A stretch of DNA of 64,000 bases, taken from the NCBI GenBank assembly GCA_018816865.1, contig JAHIUW010000016.1, forward strand, positions 1-64,000, read 5' to 3'. The notes beneath the pieces are model-generated. The model was given only the letters and a program-made list of their open reading frames with translations, was not told the DNA's origin and made no database searches. The position numbers and the translations under genes are program-made. This DNA comes from Pseudomonadota bacterium. Lineage in GTDB: Bacteria; Desulfobacterota; Desulfovibrionia; Desulfovibrionales; Desulfovibrionaceae. Below are positions 26,823-34,990 of the stretch, in pieces; position 1 is the first letter of the stretch, and every line of letters begins with the position of its first letter.

Positions 26823-28223
26823 TTATTCGGCGTTCAGGGCTTGCAGCAGGGCTGCGGAAACCAGGGGAAATTCCTTGTCGTCCAGGGTTCGCGGATCCAG
26901 ACAGAAACGGTCGTCCTCGATGCGCCCCACAAGCGGCAGGGCCAAGTTCAGCAGCCGCGCCTTGAGCTCATCGGCGGTCATCCCTCCGGAGGGCGTCAGC
27001 GCCACCAGGGTGGTGGGCAGGTCGCGCTCCGGGAAAGAGCCGCCGCCCACGCGCGAGGAACCGGGCAGCAGGGCTAATTCAGCAGCCGCACCCAGGTCCT
27101 TGCCCAGGCGATTCCTGAGCCGCCGGGCCCTGACCTTGAGCTCGTCGGGCGTGGCCGTGATCATCTTCAAGGTGGGTACGGTCCGGCTCGCCGTCAAGGG
27201 GTCCAGGTACAGGCGCAGGGTGGCTTCCAGGGCGGCCAGGGTCATCTTGTCGATGCGCAGGGCCCGGTTCATGGGGTTCTTCCTGATCTTGTCGATCCAG
27301 AGTTTTTTGCCCACGATGATCCCGGCCTGCGGCCCGCCCAGGACCTTGTCCCCCGAGAAGGAGACCACATCCAGCCCGGCGGCCACGACCTGCTGCACAG
27401 TGGGCTCGTCCAATGCGCCGCCCCCGAAATCAACCAGGCTGCCGCTGCCCAGGTCCTCGATCACGGGCAGGCCGTGTTTTTGGCCCAGCGCGGCCAGCTC
27501 GGAGGCCGAGACCTCCTTGGTGAAGCCGATGATCCTGAAATTGGAGCAGTGGACCTTCATCAGCGCCCCGGTGTCCCCGGTGATGGCATCCTCGTAGTCG
27601 CGCAGGTGGGTACGATTGGTGGCCCCAACCTCGCGCAGCACGGCCCCGCTCTTCTCCATGACCTCAGGGATGCGGAACGAGCCGCCGATCTCCACCAGTT
27701 GCCCGCGGGAGACGATGACCTCGCGACCCTTGGCCATGGTGTCCAGGACCAGCATCACGGCGGCGGCGTTGTTGTTGACCACCAGCGCGGCCTCGGCCCC
27801 GGTCAGACGGCACAGGAGCGGCTCCACATGGCTGTAGCGGCTTCCTCGCTCACCGGATTCCAGGGAAAACTCAAGATTGGAATAATGGGCGCAAGCGTCG
27901 CGCACGGCGTCCATGGCCTGGGGCGCAAGCACGGATCGGCCAAGGTTGGTGTGGATGACCACACCCGTGGCGTTCAGGACGCGGCGGAAATGCGGCCGAG
28001 CCCCACTCCGCACGGCGGCACGCAGGCCCGGCAACAGCACATCGAGCTTCAGCCCGGCGGGGTCCGCGATGCGCTCATCGCGGATATCCTCGCGCAGGGC
28101 CTCGAAATAACCGTTCACCAGATCCTTGAGCAGCGGCCTGGGCAGGGCCATCAGCTCACGGTCCTCCAGGAGTGCCGCCAGGGCAGCGTCCACAGACGGC
28201 AGATGCCGGAACAGATTCGCCAT
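26823..28223 (-). CDS. selA: L-seryl-tRNA(Sec) selenium transferase
   Basis: A PLP enzyme that turns Ser-tRNA(Sec) into Sec-tRNA(Sec) using selenophosphate. It has LNATGVVIHTNLGRSVL, TGAEAALVVNNNAAAVML, and the PLP lysine at about K293 in SFSGDKVLGGPQAG. 466 residues is full length. The ATG at 28223 has AAGG ahead and places the conserved LPSVDA start correctly; the open frame to 28334 is not supported. selB is on the same strand 2.4 kb downstream, with the M18 and VOC genes between. Confidence 0.95.
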   Translation of the reverse strand: MANLFRHLPSVDAALAALLEDRELMALPRPLLKDLVNGYFEALREDIRDERIADPAGLKLDVLLPGLRAAVRSGARPHFRRVLNATGVVIHTNLGRSVLAPQAMDAVRDACAHYSNLEFSLESGERGSRYSHVEPLLCRLTGAEAALVVNNNAAAVMLVLDTMAKGREVIVSRGQLVEIGGSFRIPEVMEKSGAVLREVGATNRTHLRDYEDAITGDTGALMKVHCSNFRIIGFTKEVSASELAALGQKHGLPVIEDLGSGSLVDFGGGALDEPTVQQVVAAGLDVVSFSGDKVLGGPQAGIIVGKKLWIDKIRKNPMNRALRIDKMTLAALEATLRLYLDPLTASRTVPTLKMITATPDELKVRARRLRNRLGKDLGAAAELALLPGSSRVGGGSFPERDLPTTLVALTPSGGMTADELKARLLNLALPLVGRIEDDRFCLDPRTLDDKEFPLVSAALLQALNAE

Positions 28224-28580
28224 GTTCGCCTTCCGTATGGGTAATGGTCTTGTCGTCTTCCAACCAGCTGGGAATGCTACCCGTTCACCCGTCCTGCCGC
28301 AACCCCTGGCACCTTCATCACCCCGGGGCAGCACTCTTTACGGCACGGGCACGAGCACAGCCCAGATCGTGGGCCGCTATGCCCACACAAGGCCGTTGGC
28401 CCAGGCGACGAGGGACTGAGACAGGCCCGCAAGCACCTCCAATGAAAACGGGGCCGAGCCCCTCACTCCCAGGCATGGCTCGAATCGCGCCCAACCACGG
28501 GGTTGGATCAGCCGTCAGTTGGTGCGTAGCATCAAGACCGCCCGAGGGAATCACGATGAATACGATGCCGGGACATGGTG
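28224..28580. other. Gene-free gap between folC and selA
   Basis: This gap holds the folC terminator at 28444-28462 and, nearer 28223, the probable leftward promoter of selA. No gene or repeat is seen in the rest. Confidence 0.5.
28444..28462 (-). terminator. Terminator after folC
   Basis: A 5-bp GGGGC/GCCCC stem with a 3-base loop, followed on the minus strand by G and TTTT. It is short but well formed. Confidence 0.55.
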
Positions 28581-29798
28581 TTAGACGGAGATATCCGGCC
28601 CTGACAAGCCCAGGTGCTCGGGATGCAGGACGTAGTATTCCCCCAGCAGATACAGCGAGCCACAGATCAGCACCGGCCCGTCCTGAGCGACCAAACTCTC
28701 CAGAGCCTGTCCCATGTCGCGGGCCTGGCGGGCACGTCCGCCCAGGGCGGCGGCCAGCGGGCCGGGGGCCATGGCCCGCTCCATGTCCGGCAGACCCGTG
28801 GCCAGGATTGGTCCCGAGGTCAGGCCCAGCACCTGCGGGATCATGGAGGCCAGATCCTTGTCCTGCATGCAGCCGAAAACCACGGCCCGGGGTTGGATAC
28901 CCTCGACGTGCAGGGTTGCGGCCAGGGCATCCATGGCCTGGGGGTTGTGCGCCCCGTCCAGAATCAGCTCCGGCTTGCCAGGTATTTCCTGAAACCGCCC
29001 CGGCAGCCGAGCCTGCGACACCGCCCGGGCACAAGCGTCCATGTCCAGCGGCAGATGCATGGATCGGGTCAGGAGTTTCCAGGCAGCCAGGGCCAGACGG
29101 GCGTTGGCAATCTGATGCGGCCCGCGCATCCCCGGCATCGGGACCGGTCCGCCAGAACCCAGCACCATGCCCACGTCCAGCAGCGCCGTTCTCAGGCGTG
29201 CGGCCACATCCATGATCGCGGCCTTGGCCTCCGGGTGCTGCTTGGCGGTCACTGCCAGGGTGCCCGGGCGCATGGCCCCGGCCTTGTCGCGGGCAATGGC
29301 ATCCAGGGTCTTGCCCAGAATGTGGGTATGGTCCAGGCCCACGGGGGTCAAGATCGTAAGGTCCGTAACCAAGGCCGTGGAGGCATCAAAGCGTCCGCCA
29401 AGACCGGCCTCCATCACGGCCACGTCCACGCCCGCCCGGGCAAAGGCCAGCACGGCCAGCACGGTGATGAACTCGAAATAGGTCAGACCATCGCCTGACG
29501 AAACCCCCATGACCTCGTTGGCCAGATTCGTCCAGGATTCTTCGCTGAGCATGCGCCCGTCCACGAGGACACGCTCGCGCGGGGTCACGAAATGAGGGGA
29601 GGAATACAGCCCAGTGCGCTGCCCATGGGCCGAGGCGATCTGTGCCAGGTAGCGGGACGTGGACCCCTTGCCGTTGGTGCCCACCACATGCGCCACCTTG
29701 TACGGCGGGCGGGTCAAGCCCAGCGCAGCTAAAGCCTTGGCCACCCTTGAGAGACCAAGCTCCATATGGAACATGCCCAGTCCGTCCAGATGGGTCAT
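28581..29798 (-). CDS. folC: Folylpolyglutamate / dihydrofolate synthase
   Basis: A Mur-ligase-fold enzyme that adds glutamate to folates and, in bacteria, often also makes dihydrofolate from dihydropteroate. It has HVVGTNGKGSTSRYLAQ (ATP loop, about residue 38), FEFITVLA, EAGLGGRFDAST, LDHTHILG and the C-terminal ILDGAHNPQAMDAL. 405 residues is normal. It follows the MBL-fold gene by 22 bases and is probably in one transcript with it. Confidence 0.92.
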   Translation of the reverse strand: MTHLDGLGMFHMELGLSRVAKALAALGLTRPPYKVAHVVGTNGKGSTSRYLAQIASAHGQRTGLYSSPHFVTPRERVLVDGRMLSEESWTNLANEVMGVSSGDGLTYFEFITVLAVLAFARAGVDVAVMEAGLGGRFDASTALVTDLTILTPVGLDHTHILGKTLDAIARDKAGAMRPGTLAVTAKQHPEAKAAIMDVAARLRTALLDVGMVLGSGGPVPMPGMRGPHQIANARLALAAWKLLTRSMHLPLDMDACARAVSQARLPGRFQEIPGKPELILDGAHNPQAMDALAATLHVEGIQPRAVVFGCMQDKDLASMIPQVLGLTSGPILATGLPDMERAMAPGPLAAALGGRARQARDMGQALESLVAQDGPVLICGSLYLLGEYYVLHPEHLGLSGPDISV

Positions 29799-29820
29799 GA
29801 CCTCATTATAGTCATCGAAC

Positions 29821-30606
29821 CTAGAAATTGTAGACCACCCCTTTCCGAGGAAGATGATACTGGTACCCGGCCAGTTCCCGCTGAAGCTCTTCTTGAATCT
29901 GGCGGGTGTATAGGGCCTTCAAGTGGGTCACGTAAAGCACTGGTTTTTCATCCAGCCGCTCGATTTTCTGTCTGAGCAGGCGCGGAGTCAGATGGTCCGA
30001 GGTCAGTGCCAGCCCTTCAAGATCGTTGGGGAAAGAGCATTCAACAACCAGATTCTTCACCGGGAAAGGCAATTCATTGACAAACGTGGTCCAGCCCCCG
30101 TTGGGGCCTGTATCGCCCGTGACCACGACATGCTCCTCGGGGTTATCACCATACAAGGCATACCCCGTGGATCCCGAGGAATGGGGCACCGGGAAGGCCA
30201 CGATATTCAACCCGGCCAAGCGGAACGGCACCCCAAATTCAAGGGGGTCCAGGATCAGCGTGGGCCGCTCAACCGAGGGAATGGCGGTGAAGTCCGGCCA
30301 AATGTCGTTGTTGAAGAGGTGTTTCTTCAGGCTCTGGAGCACACGGATCTGCGAGCAGACCCGCAGGGGGTCCTTGCGACCAGCCAAAACAGCACCCGCC
30401 AGATTGTCTGCCATAAACAGCAGATCCTTGGTGTGGTCGAGGTTGGCGTGGGAAATCAGGATGTGCGTGATGCGCTCCTGGCCCTCAATATCCAGGTAGC
30501 CACAGACCGCCCCGGCGTCGAGAAGCAGGGTGTCGTTGATACAATAGGACGTCAGGCTGTGTCCCGGCTGCCTGGAACCGGAACACCCCAGCACCTTGAA
30601 CTTCAT
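29821..30606 (-). CDS. MBL-fold protein, cyclic-nucleotide phosphodiesterase II-like
   Basis: 261 residues with the metallo-beta-lactamase fold: a start MKFKVLGCSGS, ligand motif SHANLDHTKDLLF near residue 55, VPHSSGSTGYALYGD, VVTGDTGPN, and a late YVTHLKALYT. The pattern fits class II 3',5'-cyclic-nucleotide phosphodiesterases better than lactamases or RNase Z. The first His of the usual HxHxDH reads as HxNxDH here. Substrate is not certain. GGGAG precedes the ATG. It is upstream of folC. Confidence 0.7.
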   Translation of the reverse strand: MKFKVLGCSGSRQPGHSLTSYCINDTLLLDAGAVCGYLDIEGQERITHILISHANLDHTKDLLFMADNLAGAVLAGRKDPLRVCSQIRVLQSLKKHLFNNDIWPDFTAIPSVERPTLILDPLEFGVPFRLAGLNIVAFPVPHSSGSTGYALYGDNPEEHVVVTGDTGPNGGWTTFVNELPFPVKNLVVECSFPNDLEGLALTSDHLTPRLLRQKIERLDEKPVLYVTHLKALYTRQIQEELQRELAGYQYHLPRKGVVYNF

Positions 30607-30845
30607 GCGCAGAACTCCCTTGCGCCGACCGGAATGGAGCTCTCGCCATCACGGATACAACGCCATATGTTTCGCCGATATCGTGGAAGATATCACAGCA
30701 CAAAGGAATTCAAAACACCCAAGCCAGCAGCACTTTCGATTCCATATTCCCGCGGGGGACAGAGGAATCTCCAGCCCTCCGGCACCCTGAACACATCGCC
30801 TTGACCCCCCGGCCCATCGTGGCGTATAAGACGCATCCTTCAAGT

Positions 30846-30922
30846 GCGCCAGTAGCTCAGTTGGATAGAGCATCGGCCTTCTAAGCCGACGGCCGGGGGT
30901 TCGAATCCTCCCTGGCGCACCA
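30846..30922 (+). tRNA. tRNA-Arg (TCT), prophage attachment gene
   Basis: The acceptor stem GCGCCAG pairs with CTGGCGC; the anticodon loop CTTCTAA gives TCT; CCA is encoded at 30920-30922. The gene is intact and the integrase begins 107 bases downstream. The 3' half of this tRNA is therefore the likely left attachment core. The second copy (attR) is not in the window. Confidence 0.97.
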
Positions 30923-31028
30923 AAGATTTCAAGGGGTTACGGTCACACACCGTAGCCCCTTCCTCGTTTCTGGATAAGTTATGGATAAGTAGGTTGCGAA
31001 CCCACCTCGCATCGCTTATCCGTGGGGC

Positions 31029-32231
31029 ATGGCAGCCCGCAAATTCCTCAAGACCCGCTATCGCGGCGTCTACTACCGTGAATCCCCCAACCGCCGCCCT
31101 CACCGAGGGCATGCGGACCGCTGCTATGCGGTCTGGTACAAGGGCGCGGACGGCAAAGGTCACTGGGAGACCATCGGTTGGGCCTCCGAAGGTGTTACGC
31201 CCGAATACGCCAGCCAGAAGCGCAACGACCTGGTCAACACCATCCGCGACGGCAAGCCCATCCCCGTCAAGGGTGCCCAGCGCTTCACCGTGGGCCAGGC
31301 CGTGGAATCCTATGAGGCCTGGGCACAGACCGAGGGCAAGTTCATCGACAAGGAGATGAACCGATGGAACAAGCACATGCGCGCCAGCTTCGCCGCCCTG
31401 CCCATCGACTCCATCACCGTGGCCATCCTGGTGTCGCACAAAACCAAGCTCGCGCTTCGCATGTCCGCGCAATCGGTCAATCATTGTTTCTCCTTTGTCC
31501 GCCGCGCCATCAACCACGCCATCGGCATGGAGCTCTACTCCGGCCCCAATCCGATGAACTCGCGGCGCAACTCGAAATTTTCCCTGTCCCAGCCCGACAA
31601 CGAATCCAACCGCTACCTCACCCCCCAGGAGGCCAAGGCCCTGCTGGCGAATCTGCGCAACCGCTCCAAGCAGTTGCACGACATGAGCCTGCTGTCCCTC
31701 AAGACGGGCCTGCGCGCGGTGGAGATCTTCAGCATCACCGGCGCGGACCTGGACGCCCCTGCAGGCGTAATCCGCTTCACGGCCAAGGGTGGCCGCCGCG
31801 ACTCGATCCCCGCCCCTGCGGACATGATCGAGTTGCTGCAGTCCTATGGCCGCGCCCCGGGGGAGCACATCTTCCAGGCGCGCAATGGCGGCCCCATCAC
31901 CAGAGGCATCAGCTCCGCCTTTGGCCGCGCCGTGGCCGACCTGAAACTCAACGAGGGCTGGCCCCGCTCCTGCGACCACGTGATCTTCCATACCTTGCGA
32001 CACACGTTCGCCAGTTGGCTGGCCCAGTCCCGCCAGGTCACGCTGCAGGAGCTCAAGGAACTGATGCGCCACGAAAAGATCAGCATGACCCTGCGCTACG
32101 CCAAACTCATCCCCGGTCACGAGCGCGACCGCCAGGCTATCATCGCTGACGTACTGAGGGCCGCAGACCTCGCCGCCGACGTTGCCGCAGACCTTGCCGC
32201 AGACACGGACGCGGACTTGATCAGCGACTGA
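31029..32231 (+). CDS. int: Tyrosine-recombinase phage integrase
   Basis: 400 residues. An N-terminal arm-binding region leads to a core-binding SAM-like domain (about 95-190) and the catalytic domain, with Arg in KTGLRAVEIF, the HTLRHTFASWL box and the Tyr nucleophile in MTLRYAKLIPG. The set R-H-R-Y appears complete. The C-terminus ends in an Ala-Asp repeat (AADLAADVAADLAADTDAD) encoded by short direct DNA repeats at 32155-32215. Its position beside tRNA-Arg fits integration there. The ribosome site is weak. Confidence 0.93.
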   Translation: MAARKFLKTRYRGVYYRESPNRRPHRGHADRCYAVWYKGADGKGHWETIGWASEGVTPEYASQKRNDLVNTIRDGKPIPVKGAQRFTVGQAVESYEAWAQTEGKFIDKEMNRWNKHMRASFAALPIDSITVAILVSHKTKLALRMSAQSVNHCFSFVRRAINHAIGMELYSGPNPMNSRRNSKFSLSQPDNESNRYLTPQEAKALLANLRNRSKQLHDMSLLSLKTGLRAVEIFSITGADLDAPAGVIRFTAKGGRRDSIPAPADMIELLQSYGRAPGEHIFQARNGGPITRGISSAFGRAVADLKLNEGWPRSCDHVIFHTLRHTFASWLAQSRQVTLQELKELMRHEKISMTLRYAKLIPGHERDRQAIIADVLRAADLAADVAADLAADTDADLISD

Positions 32232-32235
32232 CCGC

Positions 32236-32562
32236 CTACAGCAAGCCATCATCATCCACCGTCAGCACGGCCTGTTTGACGAAGAAATTATCCAGCGCCG
32301 CGCGCGGATACAGCACCTGCTTGCCATGGCGCGTATACCGAGGCCCGCGCCCTTCCATGCGCCACAGCTCCAGCGTCCGCCTGGACACGCCATAGAGCTT
32401 GGCCACCTCCTGCGTCGTGAACGCCTGGCGATGCCGGTACGGATCCTCCGCCTCGCGCACGAACACAATCTGCCCATTCTGCGCGAGGGCGGCCAAGGCG
32501 TCCTGGATCGCCACTGTGGCGATGTCCCTGAACCCTTTGCCCAACAAATTCTCACCATTCAT
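32236..32562 (-). CDS. MerR/excisionase-type HTH protein
   Basis: 108 residues with a winged-helix DNA-binding motif FTTQEVAKLYGVSRRTLELW near residue 50, followed by GRGPRYTRHGKQVLYPRAALDNFF. This is the HTH_17/excisionase fold. As the last gene of the early operon and convergent with the integrase, an excisionase (Xis) or regulator role is likely. The ATG at 32562 has GGAGG ahead and overlaps the stop of the upstream gene (ATGA). Confidence 0.8.
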   Translation of the reverse strand: MNGENLLGKGFRDIATVAIQDALAALAQNGQIVFVREAEDPYRHRQAFTTQEVAKLYGVSRRTLELWRMEGRGPRYTRHGKQVLYPRAALDNFFVKQAVLTVDDDGLL

Positions 32563-32807
32563 ATCGCTCCCTCCTCGCATTCAATTTCCGCCACCAGCAC
32601 ACCTGGCAGCACTCGCTGAAAACCCTCCGGCACGCGCACGGCCTGCACCTCTGTCCCGCGAAAGGTCCGCAGGTGGTCTGGACGCACGCGCCCACGCACA
32701 TGCTGAAAACCTATCCAAAAGCCCCGCGCATCGTGGCGATGCACCCGCACCACGACGGGCGACTGCCTTCCGCGCTGCATCACTATGTCCATGCCAGGTC
32801 GCAACAT
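32559..32807 (-). CDS. Early-operon small protein, 82 residues
   Basis: A basic protein (MLRPGMDIVMQRGRQSPVVV...) with a likely small beta-fold in its first 60 residues. Stop-start overlap with the HTH gene shows translational coupling. GGGAG lies ahead of the ATG. No family is recognised. Confidence 0.65.
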   Translation of the reverse strand: MLRPGMDIVMQRGRQSPVVVRVHRHDARGFWIGFQHVRGRVRPDHLRTFRGTEVQAVRVPEGFQRVLPGVLVAEIECEEGAI

Positions 32808-32810
32808 CCC

Positions 32811-33026
32811 TCATCTCCCAAGGCTGACGAACAGCCCATTGCTCCAGGCAAACGTGTACCAGAGCGACAGGGCGAACATCCCCCACTGCCGAGCCCGATA
32901 CGTTTCCCGGATCCAAAACGGTTGGGCGGCAAGACCAAGGATGCAGCCCGCAAAAAGGCTCCCCTGAGCAATAAGGAAAATCCCGCTGCCAGAGAGCACG
33001 GCAAGGATGATCTGCGGCCAGTTCAT
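32811..33026 (-). CDS. Early-operon small membrane protein, 71 residues
   Basis: Two hydrophobic segments (IILAVLSGSGIFLIAQGSLF and WGMFALSLWYTFAW) predict a two-pass inner-membrane protein. GGAGGGG precedes the ATG, and it overlaps the preceding gene by ATGA. Role unknown; superinfection exclusion is one common job of such prophage proteins, but nothing here proves it. Confidence 0.65.
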   Translation of the reverse strand: MNWPQIILAVLSGSGIFLIAQGSLFAGCILGLAAQPFWIRETYRARQWGMFALSLWYTFAWSNGLFVSLGR

Positions 33027-33307
33027 GCGAGCCCCTCCTGAGTGTCACCACGGCCATCATCAGTCACCCTGCACAGGGCCTCCAGCGAGCCCAACTCACT
33101 GACCAGCAGCTCAGCCCGACGACGCAGGCGCGAGGCTTCGCCCTGCTCGCCCGAAAATTTTTTGATGGAGTTGAACAGAGACAACGCCGTCATGGCGGAG
33201 CACAGCACAACCGCCCTGCACTCCCGCGCCACGAGATCCGGATCCATGGCCTGCTGGGCGCGCGCCAGAGCCCGCAGGATTCCAGGGGAGACTGACGTAC
33301 CACTCAT
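33023..33307 (-). CDS. Early-operon protein, 94 residues
   Basis: Helical, soluble-looking (SPGILRALARAQQAMDPDLV...). It is coupled on both sides by ATGA overlaps, at 33304-33307 and 33023-33026. No family is recognised. Confidence 0.6.
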   Translation of the reverse strand: MSGTSVSPGILRALARAQQAMDPDLVARECRAVVLCSAMTALSLFNSIKKFSGEQGEASRLRRRAELLVSELGSLEALCRVTDDGRGDTQEGLA

Positions 33308-33432
33308 TGCTCTCCCCTCTTAGCCAAACCCTGCGCTAGGCGCAGCACCTCGCTCAGCACGGCGACGACCAGCCACAGCCCCAGGGCGAAATACCCCAGC
33401 CCAAGAACATCGGCCCACAGTACGCCGCTCAT
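33304..33432 (-). CDS. 42-residue membrane peptide in the early operon
   Basis: A short frame starting MSGVLWADVLGLGYFALGLW and ending QGLAKRGEQ. It has one membrane helix and a basic C-terminal tail. It fills the gap between two coupled genes exactly, overlapping each by four bases (ATGA), which argues strongly that it is translated. Confidence 0.65.
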   Translation of the reverse strand: MSGVLWADVLGLGYFALGLWLVVAVLSEVLRLAQGLAKRGEQ

Positions 33433-33647
33433 TGTTCCACCTTGCGCAGCACGATCCCCCGGTAGCCACAGCGCCGCAGGTCGGCCAGCAGGCGCGCAAA
33501 CTCGGGCAGGCCTGGCTCAAGGTCCAACCGACGCTCAACGAGCTCTCCGTGGCGGTTCTCGGCCACGATCACCACACCTGCGGGCCAGGCATTCTCTGGC
33601 GTGGCGGCAGGGGGAACAATCGGGTTTCGAAGGGTATCCACAAGCAT
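33429..33647 (-). CDS. Early-operon protein, 72 residues
   Basis: Starts MLVDTLRNPIVPPAATPENA, with a compact alpha/beta second half ending GIVLRKVEQ. The ATG at 33647 has AGAGGA ahead; the longer frame to 33734 overlaps the upstream gene. Family unknown. Confidence 0.6.
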   Translation of the reverse strand: MLVDTLRNPIVPPAATPENAWPAGVVIVAENRHGELVERRLDLEPGLPEFARLLADLRRCGYRGIVLRKVEQ

Positions 33648-33657
33648 GGCGTCCTCT

Positions 33658-33888
33658 TTATCTGTCCCCGGCAGGGAGCTGACGTTCGCGCCAATCCGCG
33701 CCCGGGGGAGGGGTTGCAACACCACGAGCCACATTGCAGCGCATCCGACGGCCCACCATCTCCAACATGGCCAGCGCCGTGGTCACGCAGGATTCATCCT
33801 CCTCACGGCAGACCTGCTCACTGCGCAGGTCCAAGGCGATCTGCTTCATCCCGCGCAGTGTGCTCTCGAATCGGTTCAAGGCGTTCAT
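33658..33888 (-). CDS. Early-operon protein, 76 residues
   Basis: Starts MNALNRFESTLRGMKQIALD; mostly helical with three cysteines. The ATG at 33888 follows GGGAGGA. Family unknown. Confidence 0.6.
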   Translation of the reverse strand: MNALNRFESTLRGMKQIALDLRSEQVCREEDESCVTTALAMLEMVGRRMRCNVARGVATPPPGADWRERQLPAGDR

Positions 33889-33958
33889 GACTTCCTCCCT
33901 GCGGTTTTGGGGTGGGGCTCGTCCGGCCCACATCCCCTGTTGAGGAGATGGTGAATGC

Positions 33959-34056
33959 TCGTTGCGCCAGGGGATGCGGGGAAGCCGCCTTTCGGCAATG
34001 GGGGTTGCGACCTCCCCGCGTTGGAGGGGGGATACGGATACTCCCCTGGGGCAACG
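33959..34056. repeat. Long-range inverted repeat in the early operon
   Basis: CGTTGCGCCAGGGGA (33959-33973) and TCCCCTGGGGCAACG (34042-34056) are inverted copies, 14 of 15 bases. They lie around a 68-base GC-rich loop that itself can fold (GGGGA ... TCCCC). It lies in the only gene-free gap (33889-34074) of an otherwise tightly packed operon. It could be a structured RNA leader, a partial terminator or a protein site. Confidence 0.6.
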
Positions 34057-34074
34057 AACAATTCCCGCTCAGCC

Positions 34075-34536
34075 TTACTGGGCCATATCGCGCACGGCAT
34101 GCAGCCCGGAGAGCGTGCCCATTGCCTCCTCAATCAGCTCATACAGCTCCCTGATGAGCCTGCGGGCCTCGTCCGGGCTGATTTTGTTGTCGGCCACGCT
34201 CCGCTCGCCCACGCGGGCGACGTCGCCCAGCTCGCGGAACATGCGGCCCATGGAAAGCACCAGGTCGGCAGCGTCCATGGGTTCGGGGTCGAACTTCAGC
34301 CCACCCAAGCGCACCTGGACCTGCAACCAATCCAACAGCAGCGTGTTGCCGCAGGCCACGCAGAACCGCGCCACGGTGGGCAGGCTCGGCCAGTAGTTCT
34401 CGGAGGAAAAAATGCGGTTGGCATTGGACGCCGCCCAGCCGACCTCGGCGGCGATCTCGTCGCGCGTTTTGCCAGACTTGCTCACAGACAGCTGGATTGC
34501 GTCGTACAGGCTCAATTTTTCAAACTTCAAGGTCAT
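34075..34536 (-). CDS. Phage CII-like regulatory protein
   Basis: 153 residues. It opens with an HTH region: YDAIQLSVSKSGKTRDEIAAEVG, then ASNANRIFSSENYWPSLPTVARFC. The C-terminal half is helical and resembles the Phage_CII family that activates lysogeny genes. The ATG at 34536 has AAGGGG ahead. It is the second gene of the leftward operon after the Cro-like gene. Confidence 0.75.
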   Translation of the reverse strand: MTLKFEKLSLYDAIQLSVSKSGKTRDEIAAEVGWAASNANRIFSSENYWPSLPTVARFCVACGNTLLLDWLQVQVRLGGLKFDPEPMDAADLVLSMGRMFRELGDVARVGERSVADNKISPDEARRLIRELYELIEEAMGTLSGLHAVRDMAQ

Positions 34537-34607
34537 GATGTAATTCCCCTTCATTTCTCACGTTGTCGGCACGGGCCAACACCTTCATTGATTTAATGTA
34601 GGCAGGA

Positions 34608-34880
34608 TCAGACGGCAGACGAACTGGAGCTGCGCTTCCCCTCCGACGGCTCAGGAAGCAAATCCCGAGGCACTCCAGCAAGCACCAACCGCTCAATGCG
34701 TTCGCGCGGAGCGCGACGACCTGCAATGATCATGGACATCATCTGCGGACTGACCCCTGCTGCACGCGCCAAACCGCGTGCCTCGATGCCGTAGGTCGCC
34801 ATCCACGCCTTGAGACGCGCTTGACGCGTAGGTTTTTGGGGGTGTAGGGATTCACATAAGTTAACAATTATCTTTTCCAT
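34608..34880 (-). CDS. Cro-like HTH repressor
   Basis: 90 residues. A lambda-repressor-type HTH with RLKAWMATYGIEARGLARAAGVSPQMMSMIIAGRRAP at residues 23-58, and a serine-rich tail. It is the first gene of the leftward early operon and divergent from the CI-like gene, exactly where Cro would be. GGAGACC is ahead of the ATG. Confidence 0.75.
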   Translation of the reverse strand: MEKIIVNLCESLHPQKPTRQARLKAWMATYGIEARGLARAAGVSPQMMSMIIAGRRAPRERIERLVLAGVPRDLLPEPSEGKRSSSSSAV

Positions 34881-34990
34881 AAATGGTCTCCAGAGCTGGC
34901 GTTTGCTGTTTCACCCAGTCGTCAAGTGAAGTGATACTCTGAAAAGTCTAACTGAGCAAGTATAAATCTAATTGAAAGTAGAATTTTTAT
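34881..34990. promoter_or_regulatory. Divergent lysogeny control region
   Basis: 110 AT-rich bases lie between the Cro-like and CI-like genes. They hold two near-identical 12-mers 20 bases apart, AAGTCTAACTGA (34944) and AAATCTAATTGA (34964), matching at 10 of 12 positions. These are good candidates for CI/Cro operators. Promoters in both directions must lie here. Confidence 0.6.
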
